From the NCBI RefSeq assembly GCF_029846275.1, contig NZ_JARVWS010000002.1, positions 930,001 to 994,000 of the forward strand: a stretch of DNA of 64,000 nucleotides. Reading direction: 5' to 3'. A program made the translations under genes and the position numbers. This document shows positions 55,686 to 64,000 of this stretch, piece after piece; the first letter of the stretch is position 1; every line of letters begins with the position of its first letter. The notes under the pieces were generated by a model, which was not told the DNA's origin, did not search any database, and saw only the letters and a list, made by a program, of their open reading frames with translations. Source of the stretch: Nocardioides sp. CER19 (GTDB lineage: Bacteria > Actinomycetota > Actinomycetes > Propionibacteriales > Nocardioidaceae).

Positions 55686-56147
55686 TCAGTCGCGCTCGTA
55701 CCGCGGGTCGATCACCGACGGCTCGACGTTGAGCAGCTCGGCGATCTGCTCCACGACGACCGTGAGGATCAGCGCCTCGAGGTCGGAGCGGGACTCGCAG
55801 CGGTGCTCGATGGGGCGCCGGAAGAGGACGAGCCGCGTCGGCTTCGTGCCCGAGCCGCGCACCAGCGAGGACAGCGGCACGGTGTCGACCGACCAGTCGT
55901 CGGGCAGCTGGGGAGTGTCCTCGACGGCGTACTCGACCAGACCGAGGCGGTCGGCCCAGGCGGCGTCGACCTCGCTGATGATGCCGAGGGCGAGGTCGTC
56001 GAACCGCTCCCGCGAGGTGCGCAGCTCCGGGACGCCCGGCACTCGGGGCACGACGCCCGGCCCGCGCATCCCGCGTCCCCGCCGGTCCCTTCCACGGCTC
56101 GGTCGCGTACGGCTCCGGCCGACGTCGATCGTCACATCCGCCAGCAC
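55686..56147 (-). CDS. metallopeptidase-like family protein, HExxH motif degenerate
   Basis: A protein of about 153 residues of the minimal zincin-like family found between whiB and manB loci (Rv3259 type). The fold sequence is present (RFDDLALGIISEVDAAWADR, RLVLFRRPIEHRC), but the expected HExxH helix reads VVEQIAELLNVEPSV, so zinc-binding histidines are missing and peptidase activity is doubtful. GTG 56147 lies 7 bases after TAGGCT; a longer GTG start at 56171 is possible. It is divergent from the DUF3499 gene. Confidence 0.78.
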   Translation of the reverse strand: MLADVTIDVGRSRTRPSRGRDRRGRGMRGPGVVPRVPGVPELRTSRERFDDLALGIISEVDAAWADRLGLVEYAVEDTPQLPDDWSVDTVPLSSLVRGSGTKPTRLVLFRRPIEHRCESRSDLEALILTVVVEQIAELLNVEPSVIDPRYERD

Positions 56148-56154
56148 ATCAGCG

Positions 56155-56160
56155 AGCCTA
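56155..56160 (-). promoter_or_regulatory. -10 element of the metallopeptidase-like gene (leaderless)
   Basis: TAGGCT on the minus strand, 7 bases before GTG 56147. Confidence 0.45.
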
Positions 56161-56184
56161 GTCCGCGCCACGGCTCCCGGGAGG

Positions 56185-56190
56185 TACCGT
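56185..56190 (+). promoter_or_regulatory. -10 element of the DUF3499 gene (leaderless)
   Basis: TACCGT, 6 bases before GTG 56197. Confidence 0.5.
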
Positions 56191-56196
56191 CACCCC

Positions 56197-56556
56197 GTGA
56201 GTCCCGTCCGTCGCTGTTCACGTACGGCCTGCGGTCGCCCCGCGGTCATGACGCTGACCTACGTGTACGCCGACCAGACGGCGGTCCTCGGCCCGCTGGC
56301 GACCTACGCGGAGCCGCACGCCTACGACCTCTGCCTCGAGCACAGCGAGCGGCTCTCGGCGCCGCGCGGCTGGGAGGTGCTGCGCCTGGCGACCGGGCCG
56401 ATCGACCCCGGCCCGTCCAACGACGACCTGCTGGCGCTCGCCGACGCCGTCCGCGAGGCCGGTCGCCCGGTGGCTCCGACCCCCCGGTCGGTCGCCGAGG
56501 AGGGTGCTCACGAGACCCGTCGCAAGGGTCACCTCCGCGTCCTCACCAACGACTGA
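56197..56556 (+). CDS. DUF3499 family protein
   Basis: A 119-residue actinobacterial protein (Rv3258c type). It has a putative zinc site made of CSRTAC near the N-terminus and DLCLEHSERL in the middle, with the conserved MTLTYVYADQTAVLGPL between. The C-terminus is basic (ETRRKGHLRVL). GTG 56197 is placed 6 bases after TACCGT. Function unknown; constant linkage to phosphomannomutase and whiB genes suggests an envelope or division role. The phosphomannomutase gene starts 27 bases downstream with its own -10. Confidence 0.85.
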   Translation: MSPVRRCSRTACGRPAVMTLTYVYADQTAVLGPLATYAEPHAYDLCLEHSERLSAPRGWEVLRLATGPIDPGPSNDDLLALADAVREAGRPVAPTPRSVAEEGAHETRRKGHLRVLTND

Positions 56557-56570
56557 CGACCGCTCCCTTA

Positions 56571-56576
56571 TAGGGT
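56571..56576 (+). promoter_or_regulatory. -10 element of the phosphomannomutase gene (leaderless)
   Basis: TAGGGT, 7 bases before ATG 56584. Confidence 0.5.
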
Positions 56577-56583
56577 CTGCTCC

Positions 56584-57954
56584 ATGGCCGCGTCCCTCGA
56601 CCCCGCGAACGTCGGCGCCGTCTTCAAGGCCTACGACGTCCGAGGCACGGTGCCCGACCAGGTCGACGACGACCTGGCGCGGGCGACGGGACGCGCGTTC
56701 GTGCGGGTGCTCGGCGCGGACAAGATCGTGATCGGCCATGACATGCGATCCAGCTCGCCGGCCCTGGCGCGTGCCTACGCGGAGGGCGCCAACGAGGCGG
56801 GCGCCGACGTGGTCATGATCGGGCTCTGCTCGACCGACCAGCTCTACTTCGCGTCCGGCCACCTCGGCCTGCCGGGCGTCATGTTCACCGCCAGCCACAA
56901 CCCCGCGCGCTACAACGGCATCAAGCAGTGCCGCGCGTTCGCCGCCCCGGTCGGCATGGAGACCGGGCTCGCCGAGATCCGCGACCTGGTGCTCGACGGC
57001 GCGCCGCTCGAGCGGGAGGGGAGCGGCACGATCGGGGAGCAGGACACCCTCGACGCGTACGTCGACCACCTGCTCGGGCTCGCACCGGTGTCCGGCCGAC
57101 GGCTGAAGGTGGTCGTGGACGCCGGCAACGGCATGGCCGGCCACACCGCGCCCGCCGTCTTCGCGAAGCTGCCGGGCGTCGACCTGGTCCCGATGTACTT
57201 CGACCTCGACGGCACCTTCCCGAACCACGAGGCCAACCCGATCGAGCCGGAGAACCTCGTCGACCTGCAGGCGAAGGTCCGCGAGACCGGCGCCGACGTC
57301 GGCCTGGCGTTCGACGGTGACGCCGACCGATGCTTCCTCGTCGACGAAGGTGGCGAGCTGGTGTCGCCGTCGACGCTGACGGCGCTGATCGCGGCCCGCG
57401 AGCTGGCCAAGGCGCCGGGCAGCGCGGTGATCCACAACCTCATCACCAGCCGGGCGGTGCCGGAGGTCGTGCGTGAGCACGGCGGCACGCCGGTGCGCAC
57501 CCGCGTCGGCCACTCCTTCATCAAGGCCACGATGGCCGAGACCGACGCCGTCTTCGGCGGCGAGCACTCCGGGCACTTCTACTTCCGTGACTTCTGGCGC
57601 GCCGACTCCGGCATGCTCGCCGCGCTGCACGCGCTCGCCGCGCTGGCCGAGGCCGACGTGCCGCTGAGCCAGCTGCTGGCGCCGTACGCGCGCTACCCGC
57701 TCTCGGGCGAGATCAACTCCACCGTTGCCGACCAGCAGGCCGTGCTCGGCGAGATCGAGCGGACCTACGGCGACCGGACCGGGGTGAGCCTCGACCGGCT
57801 CGACGGGCTCACGGTCAGCACCCTCGACTGGAGCTTCAACGTCCGCGCCTCCAACACCGAGCCGCTGCTGCGGCTCAACGTCGAGGGGCGGGACACGCCG
57901 ACCATGGAGCACGTCCGTGACGAAGTGCTCGCGATCATCCGGAAGGACACCTGA
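56584..57954 (+). CDS. manB: phosphomannomutase/phosphoglucomutase
   Basis: A 456-residue alpha-D-phosphohexomutase interconverting mannose-6- and mannose-1-phosphate. The phosphoserine loop is MFTASHNPARYNG, the metal loop is LAFDGDADRCFL, the sugar-specificity loop is GGEHSGHFYF and the phosphate-binding domain ends in RASNTEPLLRLNVEG. ATG 56584 follows TAGGGT by 7 bases. Together with the guanylyltransferase at 46822 it supplies GDP-mannose. It is called pmmA or manB in relatives. Confidence 0.95.
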   Translation: MAASLDPANVGAVFKAYDVRGTVPDQVDDDLARATGRAFVRVLGADKIVIGHDMRSSSPALARAYAEGANEAGADVVMIGLCSTDQLYFASGHLGLPGVMFTASHNPARYNGIKQCRAFAAPVGMETGLAEIRDLVLDGAPLEREGSGTIGEQDTLDAYVDHLLGLAPVSGRRLKVVVDAGNGMAGHTAPAVFAKLPGVDLVPMYFDLDGTFPNHEANPIEPENLVDLQAKVRETGADVGLAFDGDADRCFLVDEGGELVSPSTLTALIAARELAKAPGSAVIHNLITSRAVPEVVREHGGTPVRTRVGHSFIKATMAETDAVFGGEHSGHFYFRDFWRADSGMLAALHALAALAEADVPLSQLLAPYARYPLSGEINSTVADQQAVLGEIERTYGDRTGVSLDRLDGLTVSTLDWSFNVRASNTEPLLRLNVEGRDTPTMEHVRDEVLAIIRKDT

Positions 57955-57955
57955 G

Positions 57956-58147
57956 ATGGCCACCACACTCGGCCTCGATGAGAAGCTGCTCGAGATCATC
58001 GTCTGCCCGCAGTGCCACGGCGCCCTGTCGCCCGTGGAGACCGCTGACGGGGGCGAGCTCGTCTGCCAGGGCAGCTGCGGCTACGCCTACCCGGTCCGCG
58101 ACGGGATCCCGGTCCTGCTGGTGGACGAGGCCCGGAAGCCGGCCTGA
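57956..58147 (+). CDS. Trm112 family zinc-ribbon protein
   Basis: A 63-residue protein with a zinc knuckle: IVCPQCHGAL and VCQGSCGYAYPVRDGIPVLL. In other organisms Trm112 activates methyltransferases; actinobacterial members occur as lone genes beside manB and the SIS protein. ATG 57956, one base after the mutase stop, follows GGAAGGACACCTGAG, so it is in the same operon. Confidence 0.88.
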   Translation: MATTLGLDEKLLEIIVCPQCHGALSPVETADGGELVCQGSCGYAYPVRDGIPVLLVDEARKPA

Positions 58148-58160
58148 GGCGCCCGGTCCG

Positions 58161-59192
58161 ATGGCCACCTGGTTCGACGAGGGGCGGCTGGACGACGAGC
58201 AGGCGCTCGCGGCCGCCGACCTCCGACTACGCGGGCTCGCCGAGTCCGGAGCCCGCGTACGACGCGAGGCCGCCGAGTCCGCGAGCGCGCTCGACCTCGC
58301 GGTCGAGCGCGCTGCGTCCGCCGGACGACCGCGTGCGGTGGTGGCCGCCGGACCGGACTCGCGGCTGGTCCGCGCCGTGCTCGAGCCGTCCTGCCCGGTG
58401 CCCTTCGTGGCCTGGCCGTCGCCCAACCTGCCGGGCTGGGTCGGTAGCCTCGACCTCGTCGTCGTGCTCGCGCCCGACGGCGGTGATCCCGCCACCGCGA
58501 GCGCCGTCGCCGAGGCGGTCCGACGAGGCTGCCAGGTGGTCGTCGCCTGCCCCGAGCGCTCGCTCGTCGCCGAGCACGCGCCGGGCCGCGACGCCACGGT
58601 CCTGCCGGTGGCCACCCGCGACCAGCTCGCGGTCGCCGTCCTCGTGCTGTCCTACCTCGACCGCGTGGGTCTCGGCCCCAGCGCCGACCCGGAGGAGGTC
58701 GCCGGCGCGCTCGACCGGGTCGCGATCGCCTGCTCGCCGCACCGCGACATGTCGGTGAACCCCGGCAAGGTGCTGGCGCTCACGCTCGCCGACTCGCTAC
58801 CGCTGGTGTGGGGTGGCTCGGTGCTCGCCGCGCGCGCCGCGCGCCGGGTCGCCGAGTCGATCCGGCGCGCCAGCGGCCGCGGCGCCCTCGCCGGCGACGC
58901 CGAGCACCTGCTCCCGGTCATCGAGGCGGCCCGCCCGCACACCGTCTTCGACGACCCGTTCGACGGGGAGCGCCGGGCCACGCGTCCCACGCTCATCGTC
59001 CTCGACGACGGCGCCGACGACCCGGTCCGGCACGAGCAGCGCGCCTCCCTCACCCAGGCCGCGGACGAGCGCGGCGTACGGGTGGAGGTCGTCGCCGCGG
59101 AGGCCGCGAGCGAGGTCGCGCGGTACGCCGAGCTGCTGCTCTCCGGCACCTACGGGGCGGCCTACCTGAGGATCGGTCTGGTCGACGACTGA
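58161..59192 (+). CDS. SIS-domain protein, phosphomannose/phosphoglucose isomerase-like
   Basis: A 343-residue protein of the Rv3256c type with two sugar-isomerase folds (RAVVAAGPDSRLVRAVLEPS and LDLVVVLAPDGGDPATASAV) and the C-terminal bacterial PGI/PMI-like region (LPLVWGGSVLAARAARRVAE). The usual active-site Glu and His of PGI/PMI are not obvious, so catalysis is uncertain. It sits between Trm112 and the acyltransferase gene; a mannose isomerase role would complete the pathway but is inferred. ATG 58161 has only a distant GAGG. Confidence 0.78.
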   Translation: MATWFDEGRLDDEQALAAADLRLRGLAESGARVRREAAESASALDLAVERAASAGRPRAVVAAGPDSRLVRAVLEPSCPVPFVAWPSPNLPGWVGSLDLVVVLAPDGGDPATASAVAEAVRRGCQVVVACPERSLVAEHAPGRDATVLPVATRDQLAVAVLVLSYLDRVGLGPSADPEEVAGALDRVAIACSPHRDMSVNPGKVLALTLADSLPLVWGGSVLAARAARRVAESIRRASGRGALAGDAEHLLPVIEAARPHTVFDDPFDGERRATRPTLIVLDDGADDPVRHEQRASLTQAADERGVRVEVVAAEAASEVARYAELLLSGTYGAAYLRIGLVDD

Positions 59193-59250
59193 GGGTCACC
59201 TCACAGCCCACCTGAGTGTCGCTCTCAGGCGCGGTGGGTACGAAAGCGCG

Positions 59251-60345
59251 GTGAGTTCTGCGCGCGATCCCCGCTTGGACAACGCCAAGATGACCCTGGT
59301 GACGCTCGTCGTCGTCGGGCACTCCTGGACGATGCTGTCCGCGAACGCCGGCAACAACCACCTCTACGACTTCCTCTACACGTGGCACATGCCGGCCTTC
59401 GTCTTCATCACCGGCTACCTGTCCCGCGGGTTCGAGTGGAGCGGTCAGCGGATCTGGTCGCTGGTGCGGTCCGTCGCGATCCCGTACGTCATCGTCGAGG
59501 CCGCACTGGCCGTCTTCCGCCTCTGGGCCGGTGGCGAGCACCTCCAGAACCTCTGGATCGACCCGCACTGGCCGCTCTGGTACCTCCCGGCCCTCTTCCT
59601 CTGGCGGATGGCGACCCCGCTGCTGCGCTCGCCGTGGGTCGCGTTCCCGGTTGCCGTCGCCGCCAGCCTGCTCGGCGGTCTCTTCACGGGAGCCACCCTC
59701 GACCTCGCCCGCGTCCTCGGTTTCCTGCCCTTCTTCGTGCTCGGCCTGCACGCGACGCCCGCCCGCCTCGCGCGGCTCCGGGGCGTGCCCGTGCAGCTGG
59801 CCGCCGTCGCCGCCATGGTCGGCATCTGGTTCCTCAGCGGGCACCTGCGCAGCTGGGCCGGCACGGGGGACTGGCTCTACTACAACGACACCTACACCTC
59901 CATGGGCGCCAGCCCGACCGAGGGCTACCTCACCCGGATGCTGGTGCTCGTCGCGGGCGCAGTGGGGGCCCTGGCCGTGCTCGCGCTGATGACCAAGCGC
60001 ACCGGCTGGTTCACGCGGATGGGCTCGATGACGCTCGTCGTCTACCTCTGCCACGGCTTCTTCATCAAGGGTCTGACCTACGCCGGCTACAAGGACTGGG
60101 CCAACGACAACGGGCTGCTCGCCCTGCTGCTCACCACGGCGATCTCCGTCGGCATCGCACTCTTCCTCGCCTGGCGGCCGGTCGCGACGACGCTGCTGCA
60201 CGTGATCGACCCGCTCAACCACGCCGAGAAGCAGCTGACCTACGCCACGGAGCTCGCGGTCGTCGCACATCGCCACGCTCCCGAGACGGATCGGGAGCCG
60301 ATGCACCAGGCCACCGATCGCGAGGCGGTCGCCTCCGCCCACTAG
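59251..60345 (+). CDS. acyltransferase-3 family membrane protein
   Basis: A 364-residue polytopic protein of the acyltransferase-3 (OafA/WecH-like) family: about ten helices, the conserved motif VVVGHSWTM near residue 25 with the catalytic His, and LDNAKMTLVTL before it. It probably acetylates or succinylates a surface glycan. It starts at GTG, with GGGTACGAA just upstream resembling a SigB/SigF-type -10. The C-terminal 40 residues are hydrophilic. The gene is not part of the conserved order seen in Streptomyces. Confidence 0.85.
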   Translation: MSSARDPRLDNAKMTLVTLVVVGHSWTMLSANAGNNHLYDFLYTWHMPAFVFITGYLSRGFEWSGQRIWSLVRSVAIPYVIVEAALAVFRLWAGGEHLQNLWIDPHWPLWYLPALFLWRMATPLLRSPWVAFPVAVAASLLGGLFTGATLDLARVLGFLPFFVLGLHATPARLARLRGVPVQLAAVAAMVGIWFLSGHLRSWAGTGDWLYYNDTYTSMGASPTEGYLTRMLVLVAGAVGALAVLALMTKRTGWFTRMGSMTLVVYLCHGFFIKGLTYAGYKDWANDNGLLALLLTTAISVGIALFLAWRPVATTLLHVIDPLNHAEKQLTYATELAVVAHRHAPETDREPMHQATDREAVASAH

Positions 60346-60348
60346 CCT
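60343..60348 (+). promoter_or_regulatory. -10 element of the DUF808 gene (leaderless)
   Basis: TAGCCT, 6 bases before ATG 60355; it overlaps the acyltransferase stop codon. Confidence 0.45.
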
Positions 60349-60354
60349 CTCGGC

Positions 60355-61380
60355 ATGAGCGCGGGGCTTTTCGGTCTGCTGGACGACGTCGCGGCGATCG
60401 CGAAGCTGGCCGCCGCGTCCGTCGACGACGTGGGCGCGGCCGCAGGCAAGGCCACCGCCAAGGCGGCGGGCGTGGTCGTCGACGACACCGCCGTCACGCC
60501 TCAGTACGTTCAAGGCATCACCGCCGAGCGCGAGCTCCCGATCATCAAGAAGATCGCGGTCGGTTCGCTGCGCAACAAGCTGCTGATCATCCTCCCGGTC
60601 GCCCTGGTGCTGAGCCAGTGGATGGACTGGTTGATCGCGCCGATCCTCATGGTCGGCGGCGCCTACCTCGCGTTCGAGGGCGCCGAGAAGATCTGGGAGC
60701 GGATCCGGCACACCCCGCACGCCGGTGGGGAGGCCGGGGGTGGCCTGCCCGGCCCCAGCGCGGAGGGGCGCGACGAGAAGCTCCTGGTGAGCAGCGCCGT
60801 GCGCACCGACCTCATCCTCTCCACCGAGATCATGGTGATCGCCCTCAAGGAGGTCGCCGACGAGTCGTTCTGGGCGCGCCTGGCGATCCTCGTCGTCGTC
60901 GCCATCGCGATCACGATCGGCGTCTACGGCGTCGTGGGGCTCATCGTGAAGATGGACGACGTCGGCCTCAGCCTCGCCCAGCGCCGTTCCCGGCTCAGCC
61001 AGTCGGTCGGGCGCGGGCTCGTGGCGGCCATGCCGCGGCTGCTCGCGACCATCTCCGTGGTCGGCGTCATCGCGATGCTGTGGGTCGGCGGCCACATCCT
61101 CCTGAGCAACGCGGCCGAGGTCGGCTGGCACTGGCCCTACGACACCGTGCACCACGCGGAGGAGGACATCCACCACGACGTGGCCGGCGTCGGCGGCCTG
61201 CTCGGCTGGCTGTTCAACACCTTCGTGTCGTTCGTCGTCGGACTCGTCGTCGGCGGCGTGCTGGTCGCGGTCATGCACGTGCTGCCGCTCCGGCGGGGCG
61301 GGCACGCGGGCGGGCCCGCAGACCGACACCCACCCGGGCCCGCAGGCGGGCCTGCAGGCGAGCACGCAGGCGGGCGCTGA
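60355..61380 (+). CDS. DUF808 family membrane protein (YedI-like)
   Basis: A 341-residue inner-membrane protein. The N-terminus is typical (GLFGLLDDVAAIAKLAAASV, then DDTAVTPQYVQGITAERELP), followed by about six helices and a conserved VSSAVRTDLILSTEIMVIAL. The C-terminus ends in a Gly/Ala/Pro/His-rich tail (residues 315-341). Function unknown. ATG 60355 follows TAGCCT by 6 bases. Confidence 0.88.
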   Translation: MSAGLFGLLDDVAAIAKLAAASVDDVGAAAGKATAKAAGVVVDDTAVTPQYVQGITAERELPIIKKIAVGSLRNKLLIILPVALVLSQWMDWLIAPILMVGGAYLAFEGAEKIWERIRHTPHAGGEAGGGLPGPSAEGRDEKLLVSSAVRTDLILSTEIMVIALKEVADESFWARLAILVVVAIAITIGVYGVVGLIVKMDDVGLSLAQRRSRLSQSVGRGLVAAMPRLLATISVVGVIAMLWVGGHILLSNAAEVGWHWPYDTVHHAEEDIHHDVAGVGGLLGWLFNTFVSFVVGLVVGGVLVAVMHVLPLRRGGHAGGPADRHPPGPAGGPAGEHAGGR

Positions 61381-61417
61381 CCTCCGCGCAGATTCAGCCG
61401 GGCGCCGTACGCGCTTG

Positions 61418-61423
61418 TAGTCT
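61418..61423 (+). promoter_or_regulatory. candidate -10 of ahcY
   Basis: TAGTCT, with TTCAGC 19 bases upstream. It would give a leader of about 77 bases containing short hairpins (CGGGAGATCCCG). Confidence 0.4.
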
Positions 61424-61506
61424 GCTGAGCAACGTCATGCGCGGGAGATCCCGAAGGAGCGCAGATGCGCCGCAGGACGCCGACTCCAGCACAAGGAAGC
61501 TCTCTC

Positions 61507-62949
<1,443 letters not shown>

Positions 62950-62967
62950 CACCCACACCTCTCTCTC

Positions 62968-63015
62968 GGACGTCATACGGGTCGGCGGCGTCGCCGACCG
63001 GCCCGTATGACGTCC
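62968..63015 (+). terminator. long hairpin after ahcY
   Basis: GGACGTCATACGGG (62968-62981) pairs perfectly with CCCGTATGACGTCC (63002-63015), with an inner TCGGCG/CGCCGA stem. It lies 19 bases past the ahcY stop and about 35 before mtrA. Confidence 0.75.
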
Positions 63016-63050
63016 GCGGCATTTGCGAGCGCTAAGGCAGAATCGATCCC

Positions 63051-63749
63051 ATGAGCAACCCGGTCGACCCCGGTACGAAGGGGCGCATCCTCGTCGTCGA
63101 CGACGACGCGTCCCTGGCCGAGATGCTCTCGATCGTGCTGCGCCAGGAGGGCTTCGACTCGCGCCTGTGCGGCCGTGGCGACGAGGCGCTCGACGCCTTC
63201 CACGACTATCGGCCCGACCTCGTCCTGCTGGACCTGATGCTGCCCGGCCTCGACGGCATCGAGGTGTGCAAGCAGATCCGGGCCGAGTCCGGGGTGCCGA
63301 TCGTCATGCTCACCGCCAAGGGCGACACCGTCGACGTGGTCGTCGGTCTCGAGTCGGGCGCCGACGACTACGTCGTCAAGCCGTTCAAGCCCAAGGAGCT
63401 CGTCGCCCGCATCCGCGCGCGGGTGCGGCGCTTCGACGCCGGCAACGAGTCGCTCACCATCGGCGACCTCGTCATCGACGTCGCCGGCCACACCGTGACC
63501 CGCGACGGCGGGCCGATCAGCCTGACCCCGCTCGAGTTCGACCTGCTGGTCTGCCTGGCGCGCAAGCCGAACCAGGTCTTCTCCCGCGAGATCCTGCTCG
63601 AGCAGGTCTGGGGCTACCGGCACGCCGCCGACACCCGGCTGGTCAACGTCCACGTCCAGCGGCTGCGGTCCAAGGTCGAGCACGACCCGGAGAACCCCGA
63701 GATCGTGGTCACCGTGCGCGGCGTGGGCTACAAGGCCGGCCGCCAGTAA
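63051..63749 (+). CDS. mtrA: response regulator MtrA
   Basis: A 232-residue OmpR-family regulator. The receiver has the acidic pocket D17-D19, phospho-acceptor D61 (VLLDLMLPGLDG) and LTAKGD; the winged-helix domain ends in VTVRGVGYKAG. MtrA controls cell division and wall hydrolase genes in actinobacteria. CAGAAT lies 7 bases before ATG 63051, again fitting leaderless initiation. The partner kinase gene starts 16 bases after the stop. Candidate MtrA boxes occur upstream of the LCP and amidase genes in this window. Confidence 0.95.
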   Translation: MSNPVDPGTKGRILVVDDDASLAEMLSIVLRQEGFDSRLCGRGDEALDAFHDYRPDLVLLDLMLPGLDGIEVCKQIRAESGVPIVMLTAKGDTVDVVVGLESGADDYVVKPFKPKELVARIRARVRRFDAGNESLTIGDLVIDVAGHTVTRDGGPISLTPLEFDLLVCLARKPNQVFSREILLEQVWGYRHAADTRLVNVHVQRLRSKVEHDPENPEIVVTVRGVGYKAGRQ

Positions 63750-63765
63750 GGCGTCGTGGTCAGCA

Positions 63766-64000
63766 GTGCTCAGACGCGTCCTGACGGTGTGGCGCAGGTC
63801 GATCCAGGCCCGCGTCGTGGTGAGCACCGTGCTGCTCTCCGCCCTCGCCGTCTCCGCTGTGGGGTGGCTGCTCCTGCAGCAGGTGCGTGACGGCCTGCTC
63901 GAGCACCGGGTCGACGCCGTGCTCGCCGAGACCGCGACCGAGATCTCCGACGCCAACGACCGGCTCTCGGCCGCCTCGTCGGTCGACGTGGACGCCTCCG
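63766..64000 (+). CDS. mtrB: sensor histidine kinase MtrB, 5' part only
   Basis: The first 78 codons of the kinase that phosphorylates MtrA; the gene runs off the window end. It begins MLRRVLTVWRRSIQARVVVS, followed by the first membrane helix (TVLLSALAVSAVGWLLL) and the start of the external sensor region (VRDGLLEHRVDAVLAETATE). GTG 63766 is the family-like start; another GTG at 63756 is out of frame. Confidence 0.9.
   Translation, partial: MLRRVLTVWRRSIQARVVVSTVLLSALAVSAVGWLLLQQVRDGLLEHRVDAVLAETATEISDANDRLSAASSVDVDAS

Noticed and set aside
61430..61506. SAH riboswitch upstream of ahcY
   Set aside because: CCGAAGGAGCGCAG resembles the 5' core of the SAH aptamer, but the required downstream partner (CCAGGCUCG-like strand closing P1) is absent, so I do not call it.

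Overview
The window reads as chromosomal housekeeping and cell-envelope DNA of a very GC-rich actinobacterium. Coding is dense on both strands, third codon positions are almost all G or C, and GTG starts are frequent. Actinobacterial markers include WhiB, MtrA/MtrB, F420 biosynthesis (fbiA/fbiB), a galactofuranan cluster (glf, glfT2, Wzm/Wzt), DUF3499 and class III cyclases. Gene order plus a palindromic repeat of a type I recall from Nocardioidaceae make Nocardioides or a close relative the best guess. That is inference, not proof. No prophage, insertion sequence, CRISPR array, rRNA or tRNA was seen, and no gene-free stretch exceeds about 225 bases.

Layout. 0-5.4 kb: WYL regulator divergent from an epoxide hydrolase, an acetyltransferase, a membrane micropeptide, a DUF222-HNH nuclease under a probable LexA site, and an alpha/beta hydrolase. 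5.4-11.8 kb: acyl-CoA carboxylase beta and epsilon subunits divergent from birA, then a PH-domain membrane protein, an adenylate cyclase, a lone winged-helix protein, purK and purE; order resembles the M. tuberculosis accD5-birA-purK-purE region. 11.8-15.5 kb: three-subunit molybdenum aldehyde/xanthine oxidoreductase. 15.5-26.4 kb: mixed metabolism (acyl-CoA dehydrogenase, deaminase, acylphosphatase, OYE), a TetR-controlled operon with an MddA-like methyltransferase, an arginine deiminase broken by a frameshift, a cation antiporter and a collagen-like secreted protein. 26.5-34.1 kb: YkcC/YkcB-like glycosyltransferase pair, MscS channel, dienelactone hydrolase, enoyl-CoA hydratase and an LCP ligase.

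34.2-46 kb is the envelope core. It holds a second LCP protein, two GlfT1-like galactofuranosyltransferases, UDP-galactopyranose mutase, GlfT2, the Wzm/Wzt exporter and a large secreted PGRP amidase with an FG-GAP propeller. Together they could make a galactofuranan, export it, and attach it to or remodel it on peptidoglycan. 46-64 kb follows the order conserved in Streptomyces and mycobacteria: mannose-1-phosphate guanylyltransferase, DUF3105, fbiB, fbiA, whiB, a large membrane glycosyltransferase, DUF5719, metallopeptidase-like protein, DUF3499, phosphomannomutase, Trm112-like, SIS protein, then ahcY, mtrA and the 5' end of mtrB.

The most interesting signals are not whole genes. They are: (i) a 96-bp palindromic repeat inserted exactly in frame after codon 2 of a galactofuranosyltransferase gene; (ii) a LexA-type operator inside a well-spaced promoter of the HNH nuclease; (iii) a shared GTCACA direct repeat upstream of two envelope genes, resembling an MtrA box; (iv) a window-wide TANNNT-N6-8-start-codon architecture implying leaderless mRNAs for at least sixteen genes; (v) twin perfect palindromes between TetR and its target operon; and (vi) a tiny upstream ORF overlapping the whiB start.
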